64,000 nt of DNA. It comes from Bosea vaviloviae (GTDB lineage: Bacteria; Pseudomonadota; Alphaproteobacteria; Rhizobiales; Beijerinckiaceae). The position numbers and the translations under genes were made by a program. The DNA lies in assembly GCF_001741865.1 (NCBI RefSeq), contig NZ_CP017147.1, positions 5,757,001-5,821,000 of the forward strand, read 5' to 3'. A model generated the notes under the pieces. It saw only the letters and a list, made by a program, of their open reading frames with translations, was not told where the DNA came from and did no database searches. This document shows positions 1 to 8,697 of this stretch, in pieces. Each line of letters begins with the position of its first letter. Within the stretch, counting starts at the first letter, position 1.

Positions 1-283
1 CGACGACATGGCGCCCAGCCGCGACCGCCGCGAGCACATTGCCCTTCACGCTGTCGGGCTTGGTGTAGTCGATCACCACATCACTGGGCACAAACAGCGC
101 CTCGGTCATGCCGGCGAACACCGGCAGCCCATTGGCGGGGAGCCCCGCCGCCTCGCCGAGATCGCGCCCCGCAGCCTTGCGCGAGACGCCGGCGACCAGT
201 TCGAGATCGGGCGCGGCCATGATCGCCGCGACGAGCGCCTTGCCGACCCAGCCGGTGCAGCCGGCGAGCGTGATGCGGATCAT
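1..283 (-). CDS. dapB: 4-hydroxy-tetrahydrodipicolinate reductase, 5' part only
   Basis: Reduces 4-hydroxy-tetrahydrodipicolinate with NAD(P)H in the diaminopimelate/lysine pathway in the cytoplasm. About 94 N-terminal codons are present and the gene runs off the start of the window. The N-terminus MIRITLAGCTGWVGKALV is the dinucleotide-binding strand-loop-helix of this family, and VIDYTKPDSVKGN matches the conserved VIDFT-like strand. The ATG is preceded by a good GAGGAG ribosome binding site at about 292-297. Only the nucleotide-binding half is visible, so the call rests on these motifs. Confidence 0.85.
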   Translation of the reverse strand, partial: MIRITLAGCTGWVGKALVAAIMAAPDLELVAGVSRKAAGRDLGEAAGLPANGLPVFAGMTEALFVPSDVVIDYTKPDSVKGNVLAAVAAGRHVV

Positions 284-299
284 GGATGGGCTCCTCAGA

Positions 300-343
300 G
301 CATTTTCGAGCGAAGTGGATACCGGTTCGCGTGAAGAAAATGC
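300..343. repeat. palindromic intergenic repeat beside dapB
   Basis: GCATTTTC at 300-307 is the exact inverse of GAAAATGC at 336-343. The stretch between resembles a short repeat often seen between genes in Hyphomicrobiales; that resemblance is from memory and was not searched. Confidence 0.55.
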
Positions 344-359
344 GTTAAAACAAAGATCT

Positions 360-396
360 GGGCAATTGAACGATCCAATCGGATCGGAAATTGCCC
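360..396. repeat. interrupted inverted repeat upstream of the hydrolase gene
   Basis: GGGCAATT (360-367) and AATTGCCC (389-396) enclose CGATCC (371-376) and GGATCG (381-386), giving nested, near-symmetric arms around position 378. It lies between dapB and the hydrolase and could be an operator or part of the adjacent repeat. No regulator gene sits next to it. Confidence 0.5.
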
Positions 397-418
397 CAGT
401 GACGGCGGAACCGCAGAC

Positions 419-446
419 TTGAGCGAATCCGGGGCGTGACTATCGT
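419..446 (+). promoter_or_regulatory. possible sigma-70 promoter for the hydrolase
   Basis: TTGAGC at 419-424 and TATCGT at 441-446 are separated by 16 bases and lie about 50 bases before the start codon of the hydrolase. The match is moderate and this is a prediction only. Confidence 0.35.
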
Positions 447-454
447 CGCTCCAT

Positions 455-489
455 CGCCTGAGGCAAGGGAATGCGCCTGAGGCAAGGGA
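455..489. repeat. 19-bp-period tandem duplication over the ribosome binding site
   Basis: The 16 bases CGCCTGAGGCAAGGGA occur at 455-470 and again at 474-489. The second copy supplies the AGGGAG ribosome binding site of the gene starting at 498. The duplication also creates a spurious upstream ATG at 471. Confidence 0.8.
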
Positions 490-497
490 GCGCGGCC

Positions 498-1358
498 ATG
501 TTCGTCAAGGTCAATGGCATCAGACTCTACGTCGACGTCGAGGGTGCCGGCCTGGTGCCTGACGGCCCGCGCATGCGGCAAAAGCCGACGCTGATCCTGC
601 TGCATGGCGGCCCCGGCGCGGATCACAGCATATACAAACCCGCCTTCTCCGCGCTGAGCGACATCACGCAGATCGTCTATTACGACCATCGCGGCTGCGG
701 GCGCAGCGAGGACGGTCCGCGCGAGAGCTGGACGCTCGCGCAATGGGGCGATGACGTGAAAGGCCTCTGCGATGCGCTCGGCATCGAAAAGCCCATTGTG
801 CTCGGCACCTCGTTTGGCGGCTTCGTGGCCCAGTCCTATGCCACGCGGCATCCGGAGCATGCGGCCAAGCTGATCCTGATCTCGACAGCCGCGAAATTCG
901 ACTTCACGGCGACCTACGCGGCCTTTGAGCGGATCGGAGGACTACCAGCCGGTCAGATCGCCCGGAGCTACTGGTCGGCGCCCTCGCCCGAGACGCGAGC
1001 GCCCTATCTGGAGATTTGCTTTCCGCTCTACAGCGCGCGGCCGCAGTCGGACTCGACGGATTGGATCCGAAGGCTCATCACGCGCAACGAGACGGGCATC
1101 CGGTTCAACGGCCCGAACAACGAACAGGGGCGCTTTGATTTTCGTGCCGCACTGGCCGATCTGACCTGCCCGGTCCTGGTGATGGGAGGCGAGGAGGATC
1201 CGATCACGCCGATCGCCTTCAGCGAGGTAATCGCGGATAGCCTTCCGCCCGAACAGGTCCGTTTCGAGCGTTTTGCGGGCTGCGGCCACGGCATTGTCCC
1301 CGACGATCCCGAACGGGCCCTCGCCGTGCTGCGGAGCTTCATTCTCGCCAGCGCCTGA
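498..1358 (+). CDS. alpha/beta hydrolase, proline iminopeptidase-like
   Basis: A 286-aa soluble alpha/beta-hydrolase fold enzyme. HGGPG at residues 36-40 forms the oxyanion hole, DHRGCGRS follows, and the nucleophile elbow GTSFGG places the catalytic serine at residue 105. The acid is probably in GGEEDPITP and the histidine in CGHGIVPDD near the C-terminus. HGGPG together with DHRGCGRS is the pattern of the proline iminopeptidase (S33) branch, though many members are general esterases or amidases and the substrate cannot be read. The start at 498 was chosen over ATG 471 because the ribosome binding site at 484-489 is correctly spaced only for 498. Confidence 0.8.
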   Translation: MFVKVNGIRLYVDVEGAGLVPDGPRMRQKPTLILLHGGPGADHSIYKPAFSALSDITQIVYYDHRGCGRSEDGPRESWTLAQWGDDVKGLCDALGIEKPIVLGTSFGGFVAQSYATRHPEHAAKLILISTAAKFDFTATYAAFERIGGLPAGQIARSYWSAPSPETRAPYLEICFPLYSARPQSDSTDWIRRLITRNETGIRFNGPNNEQGRFDFRAALADLTCPVLVMGGEEDPITPIAFSEVIADSLPPEQVRFERFAGCGHGIVPDDPERALAVLRSFILASA

Positions 1359-1365
1359 GAAGGCG

Positions 1366-1950
1366 TCACAGGACCAGGCGCATCAGCGGCCGGCCTTCCT
1401 TCTGCCGCGCGATCTCGCTGAAGCCCGCCCGCAGGAAGACACGTTCGGCTCCGACATAGAGCCCTTCGCTGCTGCGCTTGAATTCGTGATCCATCGGCGC
1501 GGCCTCGAGCAGCCGCGCGCCGCTGTCGCGCGCGAAGCTGATCGCTCCATCGAGCAGATCGGCGGTTACGCCCTTGCCGCGAAAGCCCTTGCGCACGAAA
1601 AAGCAGGAGGCCGCCCAGTTGCGCTCATCCTCGGCTGGCGCGTCCGGCAGCGGCGTCGAGGCGCGGCGCGGGTTGTTCCATTCGGGTATATGGGCGCGGG
1701 GACCGACCTGCAGCCAGCCGACAGGCATGTCGCCCTCGAAAGCGACGACGCCGGGCGGCGGCCCCTTTCGCACCCGCTCCTCGAACAGCAGGCGTGCGCC
1801 CTCGCCCAGCAAGGGCATGCGCCGCTTCTGCGGCATGCGGAAATGATTGCACCAGCAGCCATAGCAGGGCCCCTTGGGGCCGAAGAGATCTTCGAGATCG
1901 GGCCAGCGCTCCGGTGTCAACGGAACGACTTTGAAACCGGGTTCACCCAT
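1366..1950 (-). CDS. GNAT family N-acetyltransferase
   Basis: A 194-aa acetyl-CoA-dependent N-acyltransferase. The CoA-binding motif A region is visible as FFVRKGFRGKGVTADLLDGA, with the R/Q-x-x-G-x-G/A pattern as RGKGVT. A cysteine-rich stretch near the N-terminus (CYGCWCNHF) is typical of one uncharacterised GNAT subgroup. The start at 1950 is chosen because AAGGGAGG lies just upstream of this ATG; an ATG 24 bases earlier has no good site. It ends 8 bases from the convergent hydrolase gene. Substrate unknown. Confidence 0.8.
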   Translation of the reverse strand: MGEPGFKVVPLTPERWPDLEDLFGPKGPCYGCWCNHFRMPQKRRMPLLGEGARLLFEERVRKGPPPGVVAFEGDMPVGWLQVGPRAHIPEWNNPRRASTPLPDAPAEDERNWAASCFFVRKGFRGKGVTADLLDGAISFARDSGARLLEAAPMDHEFKRSSEGLYVGAERVFLRAGFSEIARQKEGRPLMRLVL

Positions 1951-2041
1951 TCCAACCTCCCTTCCCTCCTGCACATCGCAAAGCTAGACTCGCATGACGG
2001 GGCGGCAGAGCAAGAGCCGGTCCCATCGGAGGCCGCCCGCC

Positions 2042-2659
2042 ATGTCGCTCGAACTCTACGCCGCCTATCTCGTTGCCTGTCTCGTCATCATCATCGTGCC
2101 CGGCCCGACCGTCACGCTGATCATCGCCAACAGCCTGAAGCACGGTAGCCGCGCCGGGCTCCAGAATGTGGCGGGAACACAAGCTGGCCTCGCGATCATG
2201 ATCGGCATCGTCGGCATCGGCCTGAGTTCGGTCATCGCGGCGATGGGCCATTGGTTCGATTGGTTGCGTCTTGCCGGCGCGGCCTATCTGATCTGGTTGG
2301 GTTGGAAGATGTTCCGCGCGGCCGGCGGCCGTGAGGACAACGCGGCACCAGCCAAGGCCCCGCGCGGCGGCTTTTTCCTGCAGGGCGTGCTGGTTGCGCT
2401 CAGCAACCCGAAGACGCTGCTCTTCTTCGGAGCCTTCTTTCCGCAGTTCCTCGACGCAGGCCGCGACCATCTCACCCAGATCGCGATCATGGGCGCAACC
2501 GCGATGCTCTTCGCTGCGATCAGCGACAGCGCCTACGCCCTGCTTTCCAGCCGGGCCGGACGCCTGCTCTCGCAGAAGCGCGTCCGGCTGCTGTCCAAGG
2601 TCAGCGGCGGTTTCCTGATCGGCGGCGGCCTCTGGCTCGCCTCGGCGCGCGCAAGCTGA
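2042..2659 (+). CDS. LysE/RhtB family amino-acid exporter
   Basis: A 205-aa inner-membrane protein with about six hydrophobic helices. It begins MSLELYAAYLVACLVIIIVP and carries the family motif region PGPTVTLIIANSLKHGSRAG after helix 1. ALSNPKTLLFFGAFFPQF is the conserved SNPKxxLFF block of LysE transporters. These proteins export amino acids or derivatives such as homoserine and threonine; the substrate here cannot be assigned. GGAGG sits about 10 bases before ATG 2042. An upstream ATG at 1994 would add a charged, non-conserved extension and is less likely. The divergent neighbour is an acetyltransferase. Confidence 0.88.
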   Translation: MSLELYAAYLVACLVIIIVPGPTVTLIIANSLKHGSRAGLQNVAGTQAGLAIMIGIVGIGLSSVIAAMGHWFDWLRLAGAAYLIWLGWKMFRAAGGREDNAAPAKAPRGGFFLQGVLVALSNPKTLLFFGAFFPQFLDAGRDHLTQIAIMGATAMLFAAISDSAYALLSSRAGRLLSQKRVRLLSKVSGGFLIGGGLWLASARAS

Positions 2660-2678
2660 GCGGCGGCGAGCGGAGCCC

Positions 2679-3374
2679 TCACCAGGGAATCGCCTCGCCC
2701 GTCCAGTTCCGGAAGCTGTTGGTCTCGGCCATGCCCGACGCATCGATCGTGCGGATCAGGCTGGAGGCGCTCTCAGCCGGCGTGATGTCGGCCGCACCGC
2801 CGCCCATATCGGTCTGGACCCAGCCCGGATGGAACAAAAGCACGCTGACATCGCGCTCGCGGATGGCGTTGCCGAACACGACCATGGCCATGTTCACCGC
2901 CGTCTTTGAGGAGCGATAGATCAGCGAGCCCGACGGATTGCTGCCGAGCGAGCCCATGCGGCTGGAGATGGTCGCGATCTTGCGGCCGGCACCGGCCTCG
3001 ACATTGGGCAGGAAGGCCTGCGCCACCCGCAAGGGCGCATAGACATTGACCTCGAAGACCTCGCGCCAGGCGTCGAAATCGACGCTCAGCCCGGTCTGCT
3101 TGTCACGCGGGCCATAGAGGCCGGCATTGTTCACCAGCACATCGAGCGGCTGGTCGCCGAGCGCGGCCTTCGCCGCTGCGACGCTCTCGTTGGAGGTGAC
3201 GTCGAGTTCGAGCGGGATCAGCGCCGATGTGTGCTCGGCCGCGAGTTCCGCCAGCGCCCCGCCCCAGGGATTGCGCGCCGCCGCCACGACATGGTCGCCA
3301 CGGCGCAGCAATTCCATCGTGATGGCAAGGCCGATGCCGCGATTGGCGCCAGTGATCATCCAGGTCTGCGGCAT
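2679..3374 (-). CDS. short-chain dehydrogenase/reductase
   Basis: A 231-aa classical SDR. It has the TGANRGIG nucleotide-binding motif at the N-terminus, NNAG at about residues 86-89, a catalytic serine in TISSRMGS, and YRSSK as the YxxxK catalytic pair. Overall layout resembles C-factor/csgA-type SDRs that act on small carbonyl substrates with NAD(P)H, but the substrate is not readable. GGAG precedes the ATG by six bases. The gene is convergent with the LysE exporter and has no obvious operon partner. Confidence 0.85.
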   Translation of the reverse strand: MPQTWMITGANRGIGLAITMELLRRGDHVVAAARNPWGGALAELAAEHTSALIPLELDVTSNESVAAAKAALGDQPLDVLVNNAGLYGPRDKQTGLSVDFDAWREVFEVNVYAPLRVAQAFLPNVEAGAGRKIATISSRMGSLGSNPSGSLIYRSSKTAVNMAMVVFGNAIRERDVSVLLFHPGWVQTDMGGGAADITPAESASSLIRTIDASGMAETNSFRNWTGEAIPW

Positions 3375-3488
3375 GGGGTGTCTCCGTGGTGGTCTCTGCA
3401 GTTAGAGGCTGTTAGGGACTGTAGGTCTTGCTGTCGCTTCTTTCCAATCTGATGGTGCGCCGCCCATCGCAGGTGAGAGGATGTCCCG

Positions 3489-4283
3489 ATGACCCAACAG
3501 CAGATTCGCTTCGATGACGGAGCGGCCTACGAGCAGATGATGGGCAAATGGAGCCGGCTCGCTGGCGACGTCTTCCTCGATTGGCTCGCCCCGGCCCAGG
3601 GCCTGCGCTGGGTCGATGTCGGTTGCGGCAACGGCGCTTCGACCCAGCTGATCTTCGATCGATGCGCGCCCGCCATGCTGAAAGGCATCGATCCCTCGCC
3701 CGGGCAGCTGGCTTTCGCGCAGACGCGGCCCGTCGCCGCGCTGGCAGAGTTTACGCTTGGCGACGCCATGGCGCTGCCGTTTCCGGCCGGAGATTTCGAT
3801 GCCGCCATCATGGCACTGGTGATCTTCTTCGTTCCCGACCCTGCCAAAGGCCTCGCGGAAATGGTCCGGGTCCTGCGCCCCGGCGGGCTGGCCGCAGCTT
3901 ATGCCTGGGACATTCTCGGCGGCGGCTTCCCGCTCGAGCCTATCCAGGCAGAGATGAGGGCCTTCGGGATCGAGCCGCTGCGTCCGCCACAGGCCGACAT
4001 CGCGCGGATCGATGCCCTGGCGCAGCTCTGGACGGAAGCCGGACTGATCAATGTCGAGACACGCGAGATCGTGGTGCAACGCGACTTTGCCGATTTCGAC
4101 GAGTTCTGGCGGATTTGCCTGCTCAGCTCGGCGATCAGTGGCGCGGTCGCCGCAATGGTGCCCGACGATGTCGCGCTCCTGAAGGAGAGGGTCAAAGCGC
4201 GCCTGACCGCCGGGCGCGACGGCCAGGTCTCCTATGTCGCGCGGGCCAACGCCGTGAAAGGCACGACGCCGGCGCGAATCTGA
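3489..4283 (+). CDS. class I SAM-dependent methyltransferase
   Basis: A 264-aa Methyltransf_11-type enzyme. Motif I is WVDVGCGNGAST at about residues 40-51, the acidic loop is IDPSPGQLA, and the motif II/III region is DAMALPFPAGDFDAAIMAL followed by RVLRPGGLAA. This is the layout of small-molecule or quinone C-methyltransferases of the UbiE/COQ5-like superfamily, but nothing marks it as UbiE itself. GAGAGG upstream of the ATG supports the start. It converges on the oxoprolinase gene 13 bases away. Confidence 0.8.
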   Translation: MTQQQIRFDDGAAYEQMMGKWSRLAGDVFLDWLAPAQGLRWVDVGCGNGASTQLIFDRCAPAMLKGIDPSPGQLAFAQTRPVAALAEFTLGDAMALPFPAGDFDAAIMALVIFFVPDPAKGLAEMVRVLRPGGLAAAYAWDILGGGFPLEPIQAEMRAFGIEPLRPPQADIARIDALAQLWTEAGLINVETREIVVQRDFADFDEFWRICLLSSAISGAVAAMVPDDVALLKERVKARLTAGRDGQVSYVARANAVKGTTPARI

Positions 4284-4296
4284 CGACGGGAAGACC

Positions 4297-7200
4297 TCAC
4301 CCCTTCGGCTTGCCATATCCCCCGGCCGTCGGCGTGATCACCGTCACCGCCTCACCGGCCTGCAGCAGCGTTTGATCGGAGGGCTTCAGCTCCTCGACCA
4401 CGCCGGACAGCCTGCGCACCGTCGTCTTGCCCAATTGCCCGGCCTCGCCGCCTTTCATGCCGAAGGGGCGGACCTTGCGATGCGAGGCGAGGATGGCGCA
4501 GTCCATGGTCTTGCGGAAACGGATGGTACGGCTGGTGCCGTCGCCGGCGCTCCACTGCCCCTTGCCGCCGGAGCCGGCCCGGATGTGGAAATCCTCCAGC
4601 ACGACCGGGAAACGCGTCTCCAGGATTTCCGGGTCGGTCAGGCGCGAGTTCGTCATATGGACATGCACACCCGAGGTGCCGTTGAAACCTGGGCCCGCAG
4701 GCGAGCCCGAGCAGATCGTCTCGTAATACTGGTACTCGTCATTGCCGAAGGTGAGGTTGTTCATCGTGCCCTGCGAGGCCGACATCGCCTCCAGCGCCCC
4801 GAACAACGTGTTCGTCACCGCCTGGCTGACCTCGACATTGCCCGCCACCACGGCAGCCGGATAACGCGGCGAGAGCATCGACCCCTCCGGGATGATGATC
4901 CTGATCGGCCTGAGGCAGCCGGCATTCATCGGGATCGCATCATCGACCATGACGCGGAAGACATAGAGCACGGCGGCGCGCGTCACCGGCGCCGGCGCGT
5001 TGAAATTGTCGCCGCGCTGCTCCGAAGTGCCGGTGAAGTCGACCGTCGCCTCGCGCTTTTCGCGATCGATCGTGACCTTGACCTTGATCGCGCAGCCCTG
5101 GTCCATCGGATAGGTGAACTCGGCGTCGTGGAGCTTGGTCAAAAGCCGCGCCACGCTCTCGGCCGCATTGTCCTGGACATGGCCCATATAGGCCTGGACC
5201 ACGTCGAGACCGAAGGAGGCGATCATCTTCCTGAGCTCCGCCACGCCCTTCTCATTAGCGGCGATCTGGGCCTTCAGATCGTTGACGTTCTGGACGACGT
5301 TGCGGACCGGATAGCGCGCGCCGGTCAGGAGCTTGACGAGATCATCCTCGCAGAAGCGGCCCTGATCGACGATCTTGAAATTGTCGATATAGACGCCCTC
5401 CTCCTCGATATGCGTCGCCAGCGGCGACATCGAACCAGGCGCCACGCCGCCGACATCGGCATGATGGCCGCGGCTCGCCACCCAGAACAGGATCGCCTTG
5501 TCCGCTTCGTCGAAGACCGGCGTGCAGACGGTGATGTCGGGCAGATGCGTCCCGCCATTATAGGGCGCATTCAGGCAGTAGACATCGCCCGGCATGATCA
5601 CCGGGTTGTTCTTGATGACGGTCTCGACCGACTTGTCCATCGAGCCCAGATGCACCGGCATGTGAGGCGCGTTGGCGACGAGAGAGGCGGTGGTGTCGAA
5701 GACAGCGCAGGAGAAGTCGAGCCGTTCCTTGATGTTCACGGAATAGGCAGTGTTCTGCAGCGTCACGCCCATCTGCTCGGCGATCGACATGAACAGGTTG
5801 TTGAAGATCTCCAGCATCACCGGATCGGCCCTGGTGCCGATCGCGGCGTTCTGAACCAGCGCCTTCGAGCGCACCAGCACGAGATGGTCCTTGGCCGTAA
5901 GCTTGGCCGACCAGCCCTCCTCGACCACCACGGTCTGGTTCGGCTCGATGATGATGGCCGGCCCCGCAATCTGCTGACCGGGCGACATCGCCTCGCGGCG
6001 CACGATCGCCGCGTCATGCCACTGCCCCTTCGAAAAGAGGCGGGTGCGCTCGGCTGCTGCCGGCTCGCCGGCGCTCTCCGCCGACGACGCCTCCTCGAAC
6101 TTCGCCCCGCCGCCGACGGCCTCGACCTCGACCGCCTCGACGACCAGCGCCTTGCTCTCGTCCATGAAGCCGAAGCGCGCCTTATGCGCGAGCTGGAAAG
6201 CTTGCCTCATCCCGGCGCGGGTGCCGGCCGCAACGGCGATCGCCGTATCGGTGCCGGCATAGCGGATATGGGCTCTGATATGGATGGCGATTGCCTCAGT
6301 GGGCACGCCCTGCCCCGTCAATTCGGAGCGGGTCTCGGCCGCGAGCTTGTCTGCAACGCTTGCGATGGCAGCCTTCGCCCCATCGTCGAGCGGCACATCG
6401 AGCGCAGCCGTTCGCGTCGAGCGGATTTCGGCGAGCCCCATGCCATAGGCCGAGAGCAGGCCGGAGAATGGATGCAGCAGCACGGTCTTGATGCCGAGCG
6501 CATCGGCCACGAGGCAGGCATGCTGCCCGCCGGCACCGCCGAAGGAATTCAGCGCATAGCGGGTGATGTCGTAGCCGCGCTGGACGGAGATCTTCTTGAT
6601 CGCCTCGGCCATGTTGGCGACCGCGATCTGGATGAAGCCGTCGGCGACCTCCTCAGGCGAGCGGCCATCGCCGACCTCGGCCGCGAGCGCCGCGAACTTC
6701 GCCTTGACGGTCTCGACATCGAGCGGCTGATCGCGCTTCTCGCCGAAGATCGGCGGGAAATAGGCCGGGATCAGCTTGCCGACCATGACGTTCGCGTCGG
6801 TCACCGCGAGCGGCCCGCCACGGCGATAGGCGGCCGGGCCGGGATTGGCGCCGGCGGAATCGGGCCCGACGCGGAAGCGTGCACCGTCATAATGCAGGAT
6901 CGAGCCGCCGCCGGCCGCAACCGTATGGATCAGCATCATCGGCGCGCGCATCCGCACGCCGGCGACCTCGGTCTCGAAGGCACGCTCATACTCGCCGTCG
7001 AAATGGGCGACATCGGTCGAAGTGCCGCCCATGTCGAAGCCGATGACCTTGTCGAAGCCGGCCGAGCGGCCGGTCTCGGCGAGGCCGACGACGCCGCCGG
7101 CCGGGCCGGACAGGATCGCGTCCTTGCCCTGGAACAGTTCCGCGGCAGTGAGGCCGCCCGAGGACATCATGAACATCAAGCGCGCGCCGGTGCGGGCGAT

Positions 7201-7896
7201 ATCGAGTTCCTCCGAGACCTGCGCGACATAGCGGCCCAGGATCGGCGAGAGATAGGCATCGACCACCGCCGTATCGCCGCGCCCGACCAGCTTGATCAGC
7301 GGCGAGACCTCATGGCTCACCGAAACCTGCGGGAAGCCGATCTCGCGGGCGATGCGGGCCGCAACCTGCTCATGGGCGGGATAGCGATAGGCGTGCATGA
7401 AGACGATCGCGACGGCGCGGAAGCCGGCAGCGAACTGCGCCTGAAGCGCAGCACGGATCGCGGCCTCGTCGGGCGCGCGCTCGACCTCGCCATCGGCCAG
7501 CACGCGCTCGTCGATCTCGGCCACGGCGTCATAGAGCTGTTCGGGCTTGATGATCTCCTTGGCGAAGATGTCGGGCCGCGCCTGGTAGCCGATGCGCAGC
7601 GCATCGCGGAAACCCTTGGTGATGACCAGCAGCGTGCGGTCGCCCTTGCGCTCGAGCAGCGCGTTGGTGGCGACCGTAGTGCCCATCCGCACCTCGTCGA
7701 TCAGCCCGGCGGGGATCGGCTCCCCCGTCTTCAGCCCGAGATGGTCGCGGATGCCCTGCACCGCCGCATCGCGATAGGCACCCGGATTCTCCGAAAGCAG
7801 CTTCCTGGCGTGAAGCTTGCCTGAGGGATCGCGGCCGATCACATCGGTGAAGGTGCCGCCACGGTCGATCCAGAAGTCCCAGCGACCCGTCGTCAT
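4297..7896 (-). CDS. 5-oxoprolinase-type hydantoinase, HyuA-HyuB fusion
   Basis: A 1199-aa cytoplasmic enzyme fusing both halves of the hydantoinase/oxoprolinase family. Residues about 1-690 form the HyuA half: [11 protein letters not shown] near the N-terminus and [12 protein letters not shown] are the actin-like ATP-binding motifs. Residues about 700-1199 form the HyuB half ([17 protein letters not shown] to the C-terminus, with [10 protein letters not shown] and [10 protein letters not shown]). The architecture and length match ATP-dependent 5-oxoprolinase, which opens 5-oxoproline to glutamate; a related N-methylhydantoinase or acetone-carboxylase-like activity is possible. The start at 7896 follows GAGGGAGG. 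Divergent TRAP transporter genes suggest uptake of its substrate. Confidence 0.85.
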   Translation of the reverse strand: MTTGRWDFWIDRGGTFTDVIGRDPSGKLHARKLLSENPGAYRDAAVQGIRDHLGLKTGEPIPAGLIDEVRMGTTVATNALLERKGDRTLLVITKGFRDALRIGYQARPDIFAKEIIKPEQLYDAVAEIDERVLADGEVERAPDEAAIRAALQAQFAAGFRAVAIVFMHAYRYPAHEQVAARIAREIGFPQVSVSHEVSPLIKLVGRGDTAVVDAYLSPILGRYVAQVSEELDIARTGARLMFMMSSGGLTAAELFQGKDAILSGPAGGVVGLAETGRSAGFDKVIGFDMGGTSTDVAHFDGEYERAFETEVAGVRMRAPMMLIHTVAAGGGSILHYDGARFRVGPDSAGANPGPAAYRRGGPLAVTDANVMVGKLIPAYFPPIFGEKRDQPLDVETVKAKFAALAAEVGDGRSPEEVADGFIQIAVANMAEAIKKISVQRGYDITRYALNSFGGAGGQHACLVADALGIKTVLLHPFSGLLSAYGMGLAEIRSTRTAALDVPLDDGAKAAIASVADKLAAETRSELTGQGVPTEAIAIHIRAHIRYAGTDTAIAVAAGTRAGMRQAFQLAHKARFGFMDESKALVVEAVEVEAVGGGAKFEEASSAESAGEPAAAERTRLFSKGQWHDAAIVRREAMSPGQQIAGPAIIIEPNQTVVVEEGWSAKLTAKDHLVLVRSKALVQNAAIGTRADPVMLEIFNNLFMSIAEQMGVTLQNTAYSVNIKERLDFSCAVFDTTASLVANAPHMPVHLGSMDKSVETVIKNNPVIMPGDVYCLNAPYNGGTHLPDITVCTPVFDEADKAILFWVASRGHHADVGGVAPGSMSPLATHIEEEGVYIDNFKIVDQGRFCEDDLVKLLTGARYPVRNVVQNVNDLKAQIAANEKGVAELRKMIASFGLDVVQAYMGHVQDNAAESVARLLTKLHDAEFTYPMDQGCAIKVKVTIDREKREATVDFTGTSEQRGDNFNAPAPVTRAAVLYVFRVMVDDAIPMNAGCLRPIRIIIPEGSMLSPRYPAAVVAGNVEVSQAVTNTLFGALEAMSASQGTMNNLTFGNDEYQYYETICSGSPAGPGFNGTSGVHVHMTNSRLTDPEILETRFPVVLEDFHIRAGSGGKGQWSAGDGTSRTIRFRKTMDCAILASHRKVRPFGMKGGEAGQLGKTTVRRLSGVVEELKPSDQTLLQAGEAVTVITPTAGGYGKPKG

Positions 7897-7940
7897 GTGA
7901 AGCCTCCCTCGGCGCGAACAAGCGGGCGAGAGGCCCGATG

Positions 7941-7971
7941 ACGTTTCATCGATAAATTGTCGATGAAACGT
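7941..7971. promoter_or_regulatory. perfect inverted repeat, likely operator
   Basis: ACGTTTCATCGA (7941-7952) and TCGATGAAACGT (7960-7971) form a perfect 12-bp inverted repeat with a 7-base spacer. It lies between the oxoprolinase gene and the divergent TRAP genes, and its right arm ends on the first base of a TTGACA -35 box. It is therefore well placed to be the operator controlling both units. The winged-helix regulator encoded at 11137-11667 is the natural candidate to bind it; that link is inferred. Confidence 0.75.
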
Positions 7972-7998
7972 TGACAAGCAGGATTCGGCGGCTACGAT
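7971..7998 (+). promoter_or_regulatory. sigma-70 promoter for the TRAP transporter genes
   Basis: TTGACA at 7971-7976 and TACGAT at 7993-7998 are spaced by 16 bases. Transcription would begin near 8005, about 140 bases before the first transporter gene. The -35 box overlaps the inverted repeat by one base. Confidence 0.6.
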
Positions 7999-8082
7999 CC
8001 CAATTGTGACCGGGACATGGCTGAGGGGCCAGACCGATCTGGAGCCCGACGATCTCTGGCTCTCATGAAGCAGGAGGATGCG

Positions 8083-8148
8083 ATGACAGGATCAGCCCTG
8101 GCAATCGGCGACGCATGGCGCGCCTATCAGGGAGCGAGCGCCCGATGA
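8083..8148 (+). CDS. possible 21-codon leader ORF before the TRAP genes
   Basis: ATG 8083 has one of the best ribosome binding sites in the region (CAGGAGGATGCG just before it) yet opens only 21 codons. Its TGA at 8146-8148 overlaps the ATG at 8145 of the small TRAP permease. It could be a translated leader that couples translation into the permease gene, or the site may be a relic. No similarity to a known peptide is recognised. Confidence 0.3.
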   Translation: MTGSALAIGDAWRAYQGASAR

Positions 8149-8693
8149 TGCGCCGCTCGCTCGACGCCCTCTATCTCTGGTCCGGCTATGCCGCCGGCGG
8201 CTTCCTCATCCTGATCTTCGTTCTGATGATGTCCCTCTCGCTCGGCCGCGAGATCGGGTTCAACATTCCCGCTGGCGACGACTTTGCCTCCTGGTGCATG
8301 GCGGCGATGGCGTTCCTCGGGCTCGCCCACACCTTCAAATCCGGCGACATGATCCGGGTCGGCCTGCTGATCGACCGGTTCGAAGGCCGCACGCGCTGGT
8401 GCTTCGAGACCTTCTCGCTCGTGCTCGGCCTCGGCTTCGCCGGCTTCTTCGCCTGGCACGCGGCGGTGATGACCTGGCAGTCCTACGAGTTCACCGACAT
8501 CGCCGGCGGCGTCGTGCCGATGCCGATGTGGATTCCTCAGCTCGGCTATTCCGGCGGCCTCATCATCCTGTTCATCGCCATGCTCGACGAGTTCGTCCAT
8601 GTCGTACTGCGCGGACAAGCGCCCCGCTACGAGAAGCCTCCGGCGCAATCGGACGAGGAAATCGTCGAACGCGCCATGGCAAGCGGAGTGTGA
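8145..8693 (+). CDS. TRAP transporter small permease (DctQ family)
   Basis: A 182-aa inner-membrane protein with four hydrophobic helices, the DctQ layout: AAGGFLILIFVLMMSLSLGR, a second short segment FASWCMAAMAFLGLAHTF, then WCFETFSLVLGLGFAGFFA and LGYSGGLIILFIAML. TRAP systems import organic acids or related solutes using a sodium or proton gradient and a periplasmic receptor. The chosen ATG 8145 follows AGGGAGCG; 8115 would add ten unconserved residues. It is followed four bases later by the large permease gene, and the divergent oxoprolinase suggests a 5-oxoproline or cyclic-amide substrate. Confidence 0.85.
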   Translation: MMRRSLDALYLWSGYAAGGFLILIFVLMMSLSLGREIGFNIPAGDDFASWCMAAMAFLGLAHTFKSGDMIRVGLLIDRFEGRTRWCFETFSLVLGLGFAGFFAWHAAVMTWQSYEFTDIAGGVVPMPMWIPQLGYSGGLIILFIAMLDEFVHVVLRGQAPRYEKPPAQSDEEIVERAMASGV

Positions 8694-8697
8694 CGTC

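Noticed and set aside
4372..7824. 1150-codon open frame on the plus strand opposite the oxoprolinase gene
   Set aside because: It is the GC-rich antisense shadow of a well-supported gene, lacks a ribosome binding site and has strongly Asp/Arg/His-biased composition without family motifs.
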